Shown: in pieces, positions 22,343 to 32,566 of the stretch | How the letters are laid out: each line of letters opens with the position of its first letter | Numbering within the stretch: position 1 is the first letter of the stretch | Translations under genes and position numbers: made by a program | Assembly: GCF_947496485.1 (NCBI RefSeq) | Contig: NZ_CANMCZ010000009.1 | Coordinates: 1-56,508, forward strand | DNA: 56,508 bases | Direction of reading: 5' to 3' | DNA from: an uncultured Winogradskyella sp. | Lineage (GTDB): Bacteria > Bacteroidota > Bacteroidia > Flavobacteriales > Flavobacteriaceae | Notes under the pieces: model-generated | The model's database searches: none | What the model was told of the DNA's origin: nothing | What the model saw: the letters and a program-made list of their open reading frames with translations, nothing else

Positions 22343-23833
22343 CTATTCGTTCTTGAGCATTCGGTTTCTATCACTTAGTGTATGTCGTTCAAGTATTCTA
22401 AAACTTTCACGAACAACATCTGTATCTTTTTTCATGTTCCAAAGAATATCACTTGCACGCTTACGATTTTCTTTAATATCTACAATAGGAAAAGGATAAT
22501 CGTCTCCAAGTTTAAAACTGTAGAAGTTTTGTTCCATATCTGTCATTAAGTAGGGCTCATGAATAAATGCTGTATCTAAAGTTGCAAGCTCAGGTACCCA
22601 TTTCTTTATAAAAACTGCATCAGGATCATGTTTTAGACTATTAGTGGTTGGATTGTAAATTCTAAGATTATTAATCCCTGTTTCACCAGCTTGCATCTGT
22701 AATTGTGGAAAATGTATTCCAGGTTCAAAATCCAGGAATTGTTGCGATAGATGCGTCGTAGCTGATTGCCATGGTTGCCAGAGTATATGTGTGAAAAATG
22801 ATGCTAACATAGCACGCATTCTAAAATTTACATAGCCAGTTTCAATAAGACAGCGCATACTTGCGTCCAATAAAGGAAATCCGGTTTGCCCTGTTTTCCA
22901 TGCTTCTATATAGTCTTCAGATATACTTTTCTTTAATTTATGATAGCCCTTATTTACACTGGCATTTTCCATAGTATGTTCCATTTCAAACTTTTGAATG
23001 AAATGAGCTTGCCATCGTAATCTTGATATGAAGGCACCAATATGTCTTTTGTTTTCTGTGTTATTTTTTAATGCTTGACCTTTCTGAAATACTTGTCTAA
23101 TAGATAAATTTCCCCAAGCGATATATGGCGAAATCCTACTGCAACTACTTCTTGAAGCTTCTGGTTTAGAAATATTGATCATGTAGTCTTCATGTCTGCT
23201 TTCAAAAAATGAATTAGCATATTTCCAACCTATAGTACTGCCGCCTTTTTGAAATTTTGTTTTAGATTCTGTGTCTAAAACAGTAACTGTAAATACGTTT
23301 TCTAAAGTTTCAATTTCAGTAGTACTTAATAACTGCTTCTCTTTTGGTTGAAATGTTTCAAGCTCTTGATTCATGTAAGCTTCCCAATTTTCGAACCAAT
23401 TATCTCTGTTTACTAAACCGCGTTCAACACCATTATTTTTTGATTCTTCCCAGTCTATAAAGTTATTTCTGCAGTAACGCGTAAATTCTTTGTCTCTGTT
23501 GTAAGTAACTAATAATCCGGTTTCAGCATGAGAATAAATAGTACCAATTTTGTAGAATTCTTGAAGATGATTAAAAGCATTAGTAATATCGCTAGTAACT
23601 GTTAATACTTTTGAATTGTATTCTGAAAGCTGTCTATTTAAATCTCTTATCGACTCTTTTATAAAATTAAAATGACGCTCACTATAATGCTCATCATTTA
23701 AAATGATATTTTCAAAAACATATATTAATAACGTTCGCTCTACTGATTTTAAAGCATTAGAAATAGCTTCATTATCCTGAAGTCTTAAATCTCGCTTTAG
23801 CCAAACTACATTGATATGTTCTTTTGCTGACAT
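22343..23833 (-). CDS. Divergent photolyase/cryptochrome-family flavoprotein
   Basis: This 496-residue protein has the N-terminal antenna fold (VVWLKRDLRLQDNEAISNAL) and an FAD domain with GGSTIGWKYANSF, SPYIAWGNLSIRQVF, RLRWQAHFIQKFE and TGFPLLDASMRCLIETGYVNFRMRAM. Where classical enzymes have NxGNWQW, this protein reads DFEPGIHFPQLQMQAGETGINNLRIYNP. The usual Asn and Trp near the flavin are therefore replaced, defining a separate subgroup. Its role may be repair or photosensing. The stop-start overlap with the next gene upstream (TAATG) indicates translational coupling. Confidence 0.85.
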   Translation of the reverse strand: MSAKEHINVVWLKRDLRLQDNEAISNALKSVERTLLIYVFENIILNDEHYSERHFNFIKESIRDLNRQLSEYNSKVLTVTSDITNAFNHLQEFYKIGTIYSHAETGLLVTYNRDKEFTRYCRNNFIDWEESKNNGVERGLVNRDNWFENWEAYMNQELETFQPKEKQLLSTTEIETLENVFTVTVLDTESKTKFQKGGSTIGWKYANSFFESRHEDYMINISKPEASRSSCSRISPYIAWGNLSIRQVFQKGQALKNNTENKRHIGAFISRLRWQAHFIQKFEMEHTMENASVNKGYHKLKKSISEDYIEAWKTGQTGFPLLDASMRCLIETGYVNFRMRAMLASFFTHILWQPWQSATTHLSQQFLDFEPGIHFPQLQMQAGETGINNLRIYNPTTNSLKHDPDAVFIKKWVPELATLDTAFIHEPYLMTDMEQNFYSFKLGDDYPFPIVDIKENRKRASDILWNMKKDTDVVRESFRILERHTLSDRNRMLKNE

Positions 23834-25302
23834 TATAATTGCTCTAAAAAAGTTTTTGCGTTCTCAAAGTGCTTTTCCTTTGGTTCTTGTTTCATTTTAT
23901 CGAATGTTCTTATAAGCATTCCTAACCGTGGATTACTTAAAAAGAACTCTCTATGCTTATCCATAAATGTCCAGAATAATCCATCCCAAATAGGCTGCCA
24001 ACTTCCTTTAGAATAATTACTCATTTTCATAATATAGTTGCTGCTACTTATATAAGGCTTGGTTGACATTAAGCCACCATCGGCATATAAACTCATGCCA
24101 TATACATTAGGTACCATAACCCAATCATAGGAATCAATAAATAATTCCATAAACCATTTGTAGACATCGTCTGGATCAAATTCGCACAGTACCATGAAGT
24201 TTCCTAAAATCATCAAACGTTCTATATGATGGGCATAACCTGTTTTTAAGACTTTCTTTATGACATCATCAATTGGTTTAATTCCTGTTGAACCATCGTA
24301 AAATGACTTAGGGATTTTTCTATTGAATTTCCAAAAATTCTTATTGCGTTCTTCGGTACCCTTCACTTCGTATATACCACGTATAAATTCTCGCCATCCT
24401 AATATTTGGCGAACAAAACCTTCTGTTGAATTTAATGGAATATCATTTTCTTTTGCATATGCTATAGCCTGGGATATAACGTACTTTGGTTCTAATAGTC
24501 CGACATTTATTAAAGGCGATAGTAGGCTGTGATTTAAAAAATGCTCTTCTTTTACGATAGCGTCTTCATAGACTCCAAACTCATGAAATCGAATTTCTAA
24601 GAATTGTTGGAACCACGCTTCCGAAGTTTTATAATCTATAGGGTAGATGGTGAAGTCACTTAACTCTCCATAATGATTCGCAAAATGTGCATTGACATAG
24701 CTTTCGGCTTCTTTATGATAATCAGTAGTGTCTGGAAATTGAATACTAGGAGGAATTTTCTCTTTTGGATATTTTTTTCTGTTGTCAGAATCGTAAGTCC
24801 ATTTTCCACCCTCTGGTTCACCTGAAACCATTAAAACATCTCTATCTTTTCGTTGTTGTTTGTAAAATGAAGTTTGAAAGAATTTCTTTTTTGTTGGTTT
24901 AAAAAAGGTTGATAAATCTTCTTTTGAATTTATGAATAATGAATTTTCATACCACTCTATTTCTATGGATTCTGTAGTTGAATCAATATGCTTTTGAAGC
25001 CAATTGTCGGTTGGGTCTGTAATATGAAGTTTTTCAATGCCGTCTTCAATAAGTTTTGGAATAAGCTTACGCACATCACTCAGGTTATTAGTAGCGTCAA
25101 CATATTTTATGGTCTTACCTTTCTTTTTCAAGTAATCTTGATATGCTTTCATTGTAGCACGATGAAAAGCAATTTTTTGTTTGTGGAATTTATAATGTTT
25201 AAAAAACAAAAATTCCTCAACTAAATAAATATCACAATCTTGTTTAAGAATTAGTGAATTCTTAAATAGTTGATGTGGGAATATTAAGACTGCTTCTTTC
25301 AT
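23833..25302 (-). CDS. FeS-BCP-like (6-4) photolyase homologue without cluster cysteines
   Basis: This 489-residue protein starts at ATG 25302 (MKEAVLIFPHQLF), one base after the Cry-DASH stop. The longer frame would overlap that gene by 150 bp. The DPRP-type N-terminal domain, then FVRQILGWREFIRGIY, HIERLMILGNFMVL and PNVYGMSLYADGGLMSTKPYISS mark the prokaryotic (6-4) photolyase/CryB clade. In that clade the next segment carries Cys ligands for a 4Fe-4S cluster (YC-GC and a later CPF). Here it is SNYSKGSWQPIWDGLFW, residues 428-444, with no Cys. The whole protein has only two Cys (23 and 373). Confidence 0.88.
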   Translation of the reverse strand: MKEAVLIFPHQLFKNSLILKQDCDIYLVEEFLFFKHYKFHKQKIAFHRATMKAYQDYLKKKGKTIKYVDATNNLSDVRKLIPKLIEDGIEKLHITDPTDNWLQKHIDSTTESIEIEWYENSLFINSKEDLSTFFKPTKKKFFQTSFYKQQRKDRDVLMVSGEPEGGKWTYDSDNRKKYPKEKIPPSIQFPDTTDYHKEAESYVNAHFANHYGELSDFTIYPIDYKTSEAWFQQFLEIRFHEFGVYEDAIVKEEHFLNHSLLSPLINVGLLEPKYVISQAIAYAKENDIPLNSTEGFVRQILGWREFIRGIYEVKGTEERNKNFWKFNRKIPKSFYDGSTGIKPIDDVIKKVLKTGYAHHIERLMILGNFMVLCEFDPDDVYKWFMELFIDSYDWVMVPNVYGMSLYADGGLMSTKPYISSSNYIMKMSNYSKGSWQPIWDGLFWTFMDKHREFFLSNPRLGMLIRTFDKMKQEPKEKHFENAKTFLEQL

Positions 25303-25303
25303 T

Positions 25304-26611
25304 TTAAAATAGGCTAGGTTGTAACCAAAGTTTTCTAAACTTTCCATTTGTATCGTATCGTTCTGCTTGAAGTTGAACGTTAAACTTTCTGTCTCTTGGG
25401 TCATTACCAACTCCTGCAACATACATCCAATTACCATAATTACTATGAACATCATAATCGATAAGTAAAGACTCGAAATAAGCAGCTCCGATTCGCCAAT
25501 CTAGTTCTAATTCTTTAGCGAAATATGAGGCCACATTTTGTCGTCCCCTATTACTCATCCAACCTGTTTCTTTTAGCTCTATCATATTAGCGTTTACGAA
25601 GTCTAAAGACGTTTCTCCACTCATCCATTTTTCAATTTTTGTTTTGGTTGAGTCCCAATCATAATTCTTTTTTAAAATACCTTCTAGCTTAAAAATCTGA
25701 TTGCCATGCTTTAAAGAGACATACTTGAAGTAATCTCTCCAAATCAACTCGAAAATCAACCAATAGGTCGATTGATTTTTATAATGTAGTTCTTCAAATT
25801 TTTTAACTTTCCAATAAATGGTTCTTGCTGAGATTGATCCATTTGCTAACCAAGGAGAAAATTTTGAACTATAATCTTTACCAACTAAACCGTTTCTTGT
25901 TTTTTTGTAAAATCCTAACTTTTTGGTGTTGAAAAAATAATTTTGAAGTCGCTTTATCGCATTGGTTTCACCACCCTTAAACGGGAAAGCGGAATGTGGA
26001 TGTGTTTTAAAGTCTTTAAATCCTAATATTTCGAGCGAAGGAATTTTAGTGTTATTATCAATTCTATTGTCCTCAGAAAACTTTATTATGTTTAACTCTG
26101 GACGAATTTCAACATATTTTTCAAGCTTTTTTCTAAAGACCGTAAACACGTGTGGCGTTTTAGAAATCTCGAAATTTATATCGTCAGGATGGAATAAAAA
26201 TTGATTGTGAATATGATGCCATTTTACATGTTTGGTTTTCGATTTTACCAAACTTTCCGAGTCCACTTCTTCTTGTGTCCATTCCTTTTGAAGATATATG
26301 TCAGTTATTTTATTTTCATCACAAATTTTAGGAATAACAATTTCAGGACAATCATTAAAAACTAATAAATAAACATTGAGATTATTCAGTTGTTTTTTTA
26401 AATTATGAATAGTTTCAATTAAGAATTTAGCCCTATATTTTTCTGTTTTTTTAAACCCAAATTTATCAAGAGAGAAGAGGCGTGGGTCAAAACAATAAAC
26501 GCCAATAAGTTGGTCGCAGTTTTTTTGAGCTTCAAATAAAACTGCGTTGTCAATAGTTCTTAAATCATTTCTAAACCAAACTAGATTTATATTATTTTTT
26601 GTCTTCTGCAT
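25304..26611 (-). CDS. DASH-family cryptochrome
   Basis: This 435-residue flavoprotein has the DASH pattern: [17 protein letters not shown] at the N-terminus, [74 protein letters not shown], and [25 protein letters not shown]. Cry-DASH proteins repair CPDs in single-stranded DNA and may act as photosensors. The gene overlaps the upstream DUF2256 gene by 25 bp and ends 1 bp before the next photolyase, in a fully packed operon. Confidence 0.93.
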   Translation of the reverse strand: MQKTKNNINLVWFRNDLRTIDNAVLFEAQKNCDQLIGVYCFDPRLFSLDKFGFKKTEKYRAKFLIETIHNLKKQLNNLNVYLLVFNDCPEIVIPKICDENKITDIYLQKEWTQEEVDSESLVKSKTKHVKWHHIHNQFLFHPDDINFEISKTPHVFTVFRKKLEKYVEIRPELNIIKFSEDNRIDNNTKIPSLEILGFKDFKTHPHSAFPFKGGETNAIKRLQNYFFNTKKLGFYKKTRNGLVGKDYSSKFSPWLANGSISARTIYWKVKKFEELHYKNQSTYWLIFELIWRDYFKYVSLKHGNQIFKLEGILKKNYDWDSTKTKIEKWMSGETSLDFVNANMIELKETGWMSNRGRQNVASYFAKELELDWRIGAAYFESLLIDYDVHSNYGNWMYVAGVGNDPRDRKFNVQLQAERYDTNGKFRKLWLQPSLF

Positions 26612-26730
26612 CTTTCACTACAATATTTTACATTGTCCCAATCTTTTTTCCATTTTTTTCGCCATGAGAATGGTCGGTTGCAGACAAGACAAATTTTTGT
26701 TGGAAGGTTTTTCTTTTTTACGGTTTTCAT
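26587..26730 (-). CDS. DUF2256 small zinc-binding protein, 47 aa
   Basis: The frame from ATG 26730 to TAA 26587 reads [20 protein letters not shown], then [14 protein letters not shown]. This is the DUF2256 signature with four Cys in a CxxC and CxxxC arrangement, likely one zinc ion. The family is often found next to cryptochrome genes. The start overlaps the SDR stop (ATGA), and the end overlaps the Cry-DASH start by 25 bp in another frame. The small size explains why it is easily missed. Confidence 0.88.
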   Translation of the reverse strand: MKTVKKKNLPTKICLVCNRPFSWRKKWKKDWDNVKYCSERCRRQKII

Positions 26731-28145
26731 TTTTTAACCAAAGCGTTTATCATTCCACTGAACACAAAGGCATGAAAAGGTAAAACCATATACCAATATA
26801 ATCTGCCCCAAACCCCTTTAGGTCTGAAAACGGCACGCTGGTATAATTGATCCTTTACAATTTTGAATTCTAACCATGCTTCTCCTGGTAAACGCATTTC
26901 AGCAAACAATAAAAGTCGTTTTTCGTCTTTGCTTGCATATAAAACACGCCAAAAATCTAAAGCGTCTCCAGCTTCTAGATGCGTCTCGCTTGTTCGACCG
27001 CGTCTTAATCCAACACCTCCAAAAAGTTTATCCATATAGCCTCTAAGTTTCCATAATCCATTGAAACTGTACCAGCCATTTCTTCCACCAATACTCCAGA
27101 TTTTATTTAAGGTATGAGTCTCATCGATTACCTTTCGGTGTCTTACATCTTTGAAACAACCATATTGAGGTAACTCTATATGCTTAGATAATTGGTCTTT
27201 AAATCGTCCACTACTTACTGCATCTTTCCAACTTGATATTACAGCATTTTGCTCTATTCTTTGAAACGCTAAATTCACAGCTGTTTTATAATCCATTGGT
27301 TTCACACCAATTATCTCGTTTATGTTGCTCGATTTACCAATGACTTCGACTTTCATACTATCTACTAGGGCTGAAGCTAATTGAAACGATGTAGAAGTAA
27401 CGAAATACAACCAATATGAAGATAGTTTTGGTGACAATACAGGAAGCGTAACGATATAACGTTTAAACCCTCTTACTTCAGCAAATTGAAGTAGCATTTC
27501 TTTATAGGTTAAGACTTCAGGACCAAAAATATCATAGGCGTTGTTATATAATTCTTCTTTACCTAATCCACCTGACAAAAATGTAAGTACATCTCTTATT
27601 CCCAAAGGTTGCGTCTTAGTATTTAGCCACCTTGGTGTAATCATAAAAGGTAGCTTCTCTACAATGTCTCGTATAATTTCAAAGGATGCACTTCCACTGC
27701 CGACAATGATTCCAGCTCTAAATGTGGTTAAAGCATAGATATCGGATTTTAGTGTGTTTTCTACCTGTAATCTCGATTTTAAATGTTTGGATAGTGATTC
27801 ATCGTTTACAATACCACTTAAATATATGACTTGTTTACAATTGGTTGCTGAAACAAGATTCTTAAAATTTTGTGCACACTGTCGCTCTAAGTCTTCAAAA
27901 TCATCTGAATCTGTCGACATAGAATGAATTAAATAATAGGCAGCATCAATATTCTTTGGAATTTTGTTTGGCTCGGGATCTAAGAAATCGACTTTAATAA
28001 AAGTGCAAAGTGGATTATCTTCAATTTCATCAGGAATACGATTTAAATCACGTACACAGCAAACCAGCTCATGCTTATCTTCGAGCAGTTGAAGTGCTAG
28101 TCTTCTGGCTATATAGCCTGTTGTGCCTGTGATTAATATTCGCAT
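26727..28145 (-). CDS. NAD(P)-binding SDR with C-terminal DUF2867 domain
   Basis: This 472-residue protein has an atypical-SDR domain (residues 1-300) with [16 protein letters not shown] as nucleotide-binding turn and [13 protein letters not shown]-terminal DUF2867 domain (about 320-470) has [46 protein letters not shown] and the end [15 protein letters not shown]. The substrate is unknown. Fusions of this type recur near photolyases and carotenoid genes. It overlaps DUF2256 (4 bp) and the flavin reductase gene (1 bp). Confidence 0.88.
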   Translation of the reverse strand: MRILITGTTGYIARRLALQLLEDKHELVCCVRDLNRIPDEIEDNPLCTFIKVDFLDPEPNKIPKNIDAAYYLIHSMSTDSDDFEDLERQCAQNFKNLVSATNCKQVIYLSGIVNDESLSKHLKSRLQVENTLKSDIYALTTFRAGIIVGSGSASFEIIRDIVEKLPFMITPRWLNTKTQPLGIRDVLTFLSGGLGKEELYNNAYDIFGPEVLTYKEMLLQFAEVRGFKRYIVTLPVLSPKLSSYWLYFVTSTSFQLASALVDSMKVEVIGKSSNINEIIGVKPMDYKTAVNLAFQRIEQNAVISSWKDAVSSGRFKDQLSKHIELPQYGCFKDVRHRKVIDETHTLNKIWSIGGRNGWYSFNGLWKLRGYMDKLFGGVGLRRGRTSETHLEAGDALDFWRVLYASKDEKRLLLFAEMRLPGEAWLEFKIVKDQLYQRAVFRPKGVWGRLYWYMVLPFHAFVFSGMINALVKK

Positions 28146-28783
28146 TAGTCATTGTTTTTTTCAAACTGTGGTTTTGGCCTTTGATATTCTAAACGGGTTT
28201 TTAATTGAGGTACTGCATAGCCATCTAAACCATTTATTGTTGCTACTTTTCCTTTAGACAGATTAATGAAGCCATCTTTTTCTAATAGCTCATCAGGAAC
28301 ATACAATTTATCAATTTTTCCAATTAGTAAAATCGTATTATTAACTTTAATAGGATATTCTTCAACGTAACTCATTGCTAATTGAATTGGACAACCCTTT
28401 ACAAAAGGTGCTAAGAAACCATCTTTATAATCTTCATTTAATTTTGTGGCATCAAATTCTGAAATATGTTCGGCATACTTGGCGGAAGTGTGATGCGCAT
28501 CGTCTAATATTTCATCATGAATATGATTAATGGTGTATTTCCCTGTTGATTTTATATTATGATATGTATTGCGCATCACGGTAGTTGGTCTTAAAAAAAA
28601 ACCTAATAAAGCAGGATTTGAGCCCAGATGGGTGATAGAACTAAACACAGCGACATTACTTATACCATCATGACTTTTAGTACCAATTAAGTTTGCAGAC
28701 TTATAACCTGAACAACTATTAATTAAGTTGATTCTGTACAAATGATGCATTTGGTCTAAATCATCGCTACTAAATTCTGTCAT
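28145..28783 (-). CDS. Flavin reductase-like, FMN-binding split-barrel protein
   Basis: This 212-residue protein has the flavin reductase domain: LINSCSGYKSANLIGTKSHDGISNVAVFSS, NPALLGFFLRPTTVMRNTYHNIKSTGKYTINHI, and HHTSAKYAEHISEFDATKL. Members bind FMN and reduce it with NAD(P)H or transfer electrons to partner oxygenases. In this operon it could maintain reduced flavin for flavoproteins. That is inference from position only. It is adjacent, without a gap, to the AarF-like gene. Confidence 0.87.
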   Translation of the reverse strand: MTEFSSDDLDQMHHLYRINLINSCSGYKSANLIGTKSHDGISNVAVFSSITHLGSNPALLGFFLRPTTVMRNTYHNIKSTGKYTINHIHDEILDDAHHTSAKYAEHISEFDATKLNEDYKDGFLAPFVKGCPIQLAMSYVEEYPIKVNNTILLIGKIDKLYVPDELLEKDGFINLSKGKVATINGLDGYAVPQLKTRLEYQRPKPQFEKNND

Positions 28784-30094
28784 CTATAGATTTGTAAAAT
28801 TGTTGATTTTTACATGCTCAGCTTTTAAATCGAACATTAAATTATACAATCCAAAGAACGTTCTATTTATATAAATGAAATGTTTTGAACCTCGATTCCC
28901 ATTCATGTTTCTAAGTTCTGTGCTTTTAGAATAGCGTTGTCCCATCTCTGTTATTTGATTGAAAAATTCTGGATTCGAAAAATCAAATTCTTCAACATGG
29001 AATGGTTTTGTGAATAAACTTAAAAGCTCATGAAACATGCCACTAAAAAATTCAATCTCTTCTTTAGAATCATCTTTACGTAGAATTTCTAATTCGTACA
29101 GTTTTTCTGAAAAAGTTTTCGAATTGTTGATACAATCCTCTTCAGCCAATTCAAAATATGGTTTATAGAATTCTTCAGGAATTGACTTCATACAGCCAAA
29201 ATCTAATGCAATTAAATCACCTTCTTTAGAAATTAAAAAATTCCCAGGATGCGGATCTGCATGTACTTTTTTCAATTTGTGTATTTGGAACATATAGAAA
29301 TCCCATAAAGCTTGTCCTAAACGATTAGATACTTCTTGGTCAGTGTTATGTGCTACAAATTCCGAAAGATGTTCACCTTTCATATAATCCATAGTGATAA
29401 TGCGCTCTGATGAAAACTCTTCGTAATATTTTGGAAACCTTAGATTTGGGATGTGCTTACAGGCTTCAACAACCGCTTTGCTTTGCTCTATTTCTAGGAT
29501 ATAATTTGTTTCTTCTGTAAGTTTATTTTCAACTTCTTTGAAATATTTATCCGAATCTTTTCCTTTAATATTGAACATTTTAATAGCTATGGGCTTAACC
29601 AATGCTAAATCAGAAGCAATACTTTCCGCAACTCCAGGATATTGGATTTTCACAGCAAATTTATTCCCATCCTTTTCTGCAATATGGACTTGGCCAATAC
29701 TGGCAGCATTTACTGAAGTTGCGTTGAAAGTATCAAAAATATCTTCGGGATGTTTCCCAAAATATTTTTTAAATGTTTTTATAACTAAAGGCGGAGACAA
29801 AGGCGGAACAGAAAATTGCGATAACGAAAATTTCTCTACATATGCCTGTGGCAATATGCTCTTTTCCATACTTAACATTTGTGCGACTTTAAGAGCACTA
29901 CCTTTTAATTTTTTTAAGCTGTCGTAAATGTCTTCTGCATTATTTTGATTGAGGCGTTCTTTGGCATCTTCCTTAGAGTTCAGCATTTTATCACCATAAT
30001 ACTTCAAGTAGTTAACACCTACTTTTGCACCTGTAGTTACTAATTTACTAGCTCTAGAAATTTTTGTAATTGGTATGCTATCTATGGTGTTCAT
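28784..30094 (-). CDS. AarF/ABC1/UbiB family atypical kinase
   Basis: This 436-residue protein has the UbiB-type pattern: LKKLKGSALKVAQMLSMEKSILP (KxGQ-like segment), ASIGQVHIAEKDGNKFAVKIQYPG with the nucleotide-contacting Lys, HADPHPGNFLISKEGDLIALDFG as catalytic and Mg-binding loops. No membrane helix is obvious at the C-terminus. Family members act as ATPases that aid quinone or isoprenoid-lipid metabolism. Here it follows the TetR gene by 22 bp and starts the flavoprotein run. Confidence 0.9.
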   Translation of the reverse strand: MNTIDSIPITKISRASKLVTTGAKVGVNYLKYYGDKMLNSKEDAKERLNQNNAEDIYDSLKKLKGSALKVAQMLSMEKSILPQAYVEKFSLSQFSVPPLSPPLVIKTFKKYFGKHPEDIFDTFNATSVNAASIGQVHIAEKDGNKFAVKIQYPGVAESIASDLALVKPIAIKMFNIKGKDSDKYFKEVENKLTEETNYILEIEQSKAVVEACKHIPNLRFPKYYEEFSSERIITMDYMKGEHLSEFVAHNTDQEVSNRLGQALWDFYMFQIHKLKKVHADPHPGNFLISKEGDLIALDFGCMKSIPEEFYKPYFELAEEDCINNSKTFSEKLYELEILRKDDSKEEIEFFSGMFHELLSLFTKPFHVEEFDFSNPEFFNQITEMGQRYSKSTELRNMNGNRGSKHFIYINRTFFGLYNLMFDLKAEHVKINNFTNL

Positions 30095-30116
30095 TTATGC
30101 TTTTTTTATTTAAGTA

Positions 30117-30773
30117 TTAATTAGAGTGGATTTTTTCTTTATACAAGAATTTGCCAAAATCTATTAGACTTTTCAAAGGTGTTGTATCTATTAAATCAAA
30201 ACTTGCTTGAACTGATTTTTCTATAAAAATATCTGTCTTTTCAAAAGAGGTTGAGGTATCGTCTATCCAAAATTTAATAGTAACTAATAACTGAAACCAA
30301 GCAGACTCTTTAACTCCTCTATTCTTAATCTTTACAAGTTTTTCTTGCTTAAGATCTACAGTTTTGATGTCTAATAACTCAATATAATTTGTAAAACTTT
30401 TCTTTAGATGAGATAATGTTTTTAGAGACTTCAGTTGATTTTTTTCCGAACCTAAAGCATGGATAACGTAGCTTCTATTTGCTGTTAGTACCTCAAAAAA
30501 AGTAAAATAGAAACTCAATAGTTTATTGCGAGCATCAAAAGATTGATAGTCATCGCTTTTATGAAGCACTTCTAAAGTATTATCGAAAAACACCTTAAAA
30601 ATCGATTGCTCAAGTAATTCAAAAGAATTAAAAAACTCATAGAACTTTTGCTCTTCAAAATTATTGTCTTTTGCAAATGCATATACCGATTTTGGTTTGT
30701 GATTATGAGTTAAAACATAATCCATATAATATGAAATGATATCAGCCTGTCTTATATTTTTCTTTTTTGCCAT
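30117..30773 (-). CDS. TetR/AcrR-type transcriptional regulator
   Basis: This 218-residue protein starts at ATG 30773 (MAKKKNIRQADIISYY). An upstream TTG is less likely. The N-terminal 60 residues form a TetR-like helix-turn-helix (IISYYMDYVLTHNHKPKSVYAFAKDNNFEEQKFYEFFNSFE). The rest is a helical ligand-binding domain whose inducer is unknown. A 13-bp perfect inverted repeat lies 31 bp upstream, the expected place of an autoregulatory operator. As first gene of the photolyase operon it is the natural candidate for its repressor. No B12 or light-sensing domain is present. Confidence 0.8.
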   Translation of the reverse strand: MAKKKNIRQADIISYYMDYVLTHNHKPKSVYAFAKDNNFEEQKFYEFFNSFELLEQSIFKVFFDNTLEVLHKSDDYQSFDARNKLLSFYFTFFEVLTANRSYVIHALGSEKNQLKSLKTLSHLKKSFTNYIELLDIKTVDLKQEKLVKIKNRGVKESAWFQLLVTIKFWIDDTSTSFEKTDIFIEKSVQASFDLIDTTPLKSLIDFGKFLYKEKIHSN

Positions 30774-30803
30774 TGTAATTGATTTACAGGACAAATATAA
30801 GAA

Positions 30804-30835
30804 TTGTTTAACTATATGTAATTATAGTTAAACAA
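30804..30835. promoter_or_regulatory. TetR operator, perfect 13-bp inverted repeat
   Basis: TTGTTTAACTATA (30804-30816) and TATAGTTAAACAA (30823-30835) are perfect reverse complements with a 6-bp spacer. They lie between the acr3 stop and the TetR start. The size and symmetry fit a TetR-dimer operator. Confidence 0.75.
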
Positions 30836-30867
30836 ACTTTAACACCAAATTCAGAAATACTTCCTTT

Positions 30868-31923
30868 TTACAATTCGTTTTGGGGTAAATAGTATTTTTT
30901 GCGAAGCCAAAAAGCCACTCTAACTAAGAGAATTAGTGCAGGTACTTCAACCAAAGGGCCTATAACACCAGCAAATGCTTGTCCAGAATTTAAACCAAAA
31001 ACTGCTATGGCTACAGCAATTGCCAACTCAAAGTTATTGCCAGCTGCGGTAAAAGCTATAGCTGCATTTTTATCATAAGTTGCGCCCATGGCCTTGCTAA
31101 CAAAGAAGCCAATAACAAACATTATAGCAAAATAAATTAATAGTGGAACAGCTATGATGAGGACATCCATTGGTATTTCCACGATAAGTTCACCTTTTAA
31201 AGAAAACATAACAACAATTGTAAACAATAGAGCAATTAAGGTTAAAGGCGATATCATGGGAATAAACTTTTTTGTGTACCAGTCTTCACCTTTTAGTTTT
31301 ACCAAAATTAAACGCGATAAAATGCCAAGTAAGAAAGGTATACCTAAATAAATAGCAACACTTTCTGCAATAGTAGCAATTGATATATCTACAATAGCTC
31401 CTTCAAATCCAAAATAGGGTGGAAGCACGGTAATAAACAAATAAGCATAAAAACTATAAGCAAATACCTGAAAAATACTATTTAAAGCTACAAGTCCTGC
31501 TCCATATTCGCTACTACCTTCCGCTAAATCGTTCCAAACTAAAACCATTGCAATACAACGTGCTAAACCAATGAGAATTAGACCAACCATATATTCTGGG
31601 TAATCTTGTAGAAAGGTTATTGCTAAAATGAACATTAAAACAGGACCAATAATCCAGTTTAAAACTAAAGATATAGACAAGATTTTGGTGTCCTTAAAAA
31701 CCTTAGGTAACAATGCATAATTGACTTTTGCTAATGGTGGATACATCATTAAAATTAAGCCAATAGCAATAGGAATATTAGTTGTGCCACTACTATATGA
31801 ATCTAAGAATTTTGGAAAGGAAGGTATAAAATAGCCAATGCCAACTCCAATAGCCATGGCTATAAATATCCATAAAGTGAGGTAACTGTCTAAAAAACTG
31901 AGCTTCTTCTTAACTTTTGTCAT
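30868..31923 (-). CDS. acr3: ACR3-family arsenite efflux transporter
   Basis: This 351-residue membrane protein of about ten helices has the ACR3 marks: [12 protein letters not shown], the conserved Cys segment [18 protein letters not shown], and [18 protein letters not shown] near the end. It exports arsenite using the proton gradient. It is the last gene of the ars operon, 5 bp after arsC, and is followed by the TetR operator of the light cluster. Confidence 0.95.
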   Translation of the reverse strand: MTKVKKKLSFLDSYLTLWIFIAMAIGVGIGYFIPSFPKFLDSYSSGTTNIPIAIGLILMMYPPLAKVNYALLPKVFKDTKILSISLVLNWIIGPVLMFILAITFLQDYPEYMVGLILIGLARCIAMVLVWNDLAEGSSEYGAGLVALNSIFQVFAYSFYAYLFITVLPPYFGFEGAIVDISIATIAESVAIYLGIPFLLGILSRLILVKLKGEDWYTKKFIPMISPLTLIALLFTIVVMFSLKGELIVEIPMDVLIIAVPLLIYFAIMFVIGFFVSKAMGATYDKNAAIAFTAAGNNFELAIAVAIAVFGLNSGQAFAGVIGPLVEVPALILLVRVAFWLRKKYYLPQNEL

Positions 31924-31928
31924 TACAA

Positions 31929-32543
31929 TTATTTATTAAGACTAGAAAAAACATACTTTAATTCAGTAGCAATTTGTAGGCTACGTTCTTTGTATTTCTC
32001 TGCTTGTTGCGGAGTATTATCAAAAGCTTTTGGATCTTCAAAAGTCACTGGAATTCGTTGTTCTGCACCAGCAATAAATGGACAACCTTTATCTGCGCTA
32101 GAGCAGGTCATGATGGCTGCGAAATTCGACGCTGGATTAAATTCGGCATCAAAAGTTTTTGAAAAACCAATAATGGGATGATCAGTTTCTGAATACTTTA
32201 TAGCGTAAACAGGATTAGATTCAGTTGATAATTTCTTAATTTTAAATCCAGAGTTTTCTAAAGCTTCAGCTGCAGATGGAAACAGGGCAGTTGCTTCGGT
32301 TCCGCCAGAATAACAAAACACATTTTTTATGCTAAAATAACTAGCCATTGTCTGTGCCCAAACCTGAGATAAATGGCTTCTTCGCGAATTGTGGGTACAA
32401 ATAAAATTGAGATTTATGATTTGATCTTGCTCTGTTTTTTCTTTAACAAAATCGATTAAGGGTTCAAGAATAGTTTTGCGTTCGTCTGAAATTAAATTGA
32501 TATCTAAATCTTTGATTTGAGATACTATTTGAGGATATATCAT
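31929..32543 (-). CDS. arsC: Arsenate reductase, low-molecular-weight phosphatase type
   Basis: This 204-residue protein starts at ATG 32543 ([12 protein letters not shown]). The longer frame overlaps the neighbouring gene and is not favoured. The P-loop reads [14 protein letters not shown] (CxxNxxRS), and downstream Cys residues in [12 protein letters not shown] can serve in the thiol relay. It reduces arsenate to arsenite for export by Acr3. It has an N-terminal extension of about 40 residues compared with the shortest ArsC proteins. It lies second to last in the ars operon. Confidence 0.9.
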   Translation of the reverse strand: MIYPQIVSQIKDLDINLISDERKTILEPLIDFVKEKTEQDQIINLNFICTHNSRRSHLSQVWAQTMASYFSIKNVFCYSGGTEATALFPSAAEALENSGFKIKKLSTESNPVYAIKYSETDHPIIGFSKTFDAEFNPASNFAAIMTCSSADKGCPFIAGAEQRIPVTFEDPKAFDNTPQQAEKYKERSLQIATELKYVFSSLNK

Positions 32544-32566
32544 AAATTTACTTTGTTTTATTAAGG

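Noticed and set aside
25303..25455. Longer start for the FeS-BCP-like protein
   Set aside because: The extra 51 codons are the Cry-DASH C-terminus read in another frame. The ATG at 25302 gives the family N-terminus.
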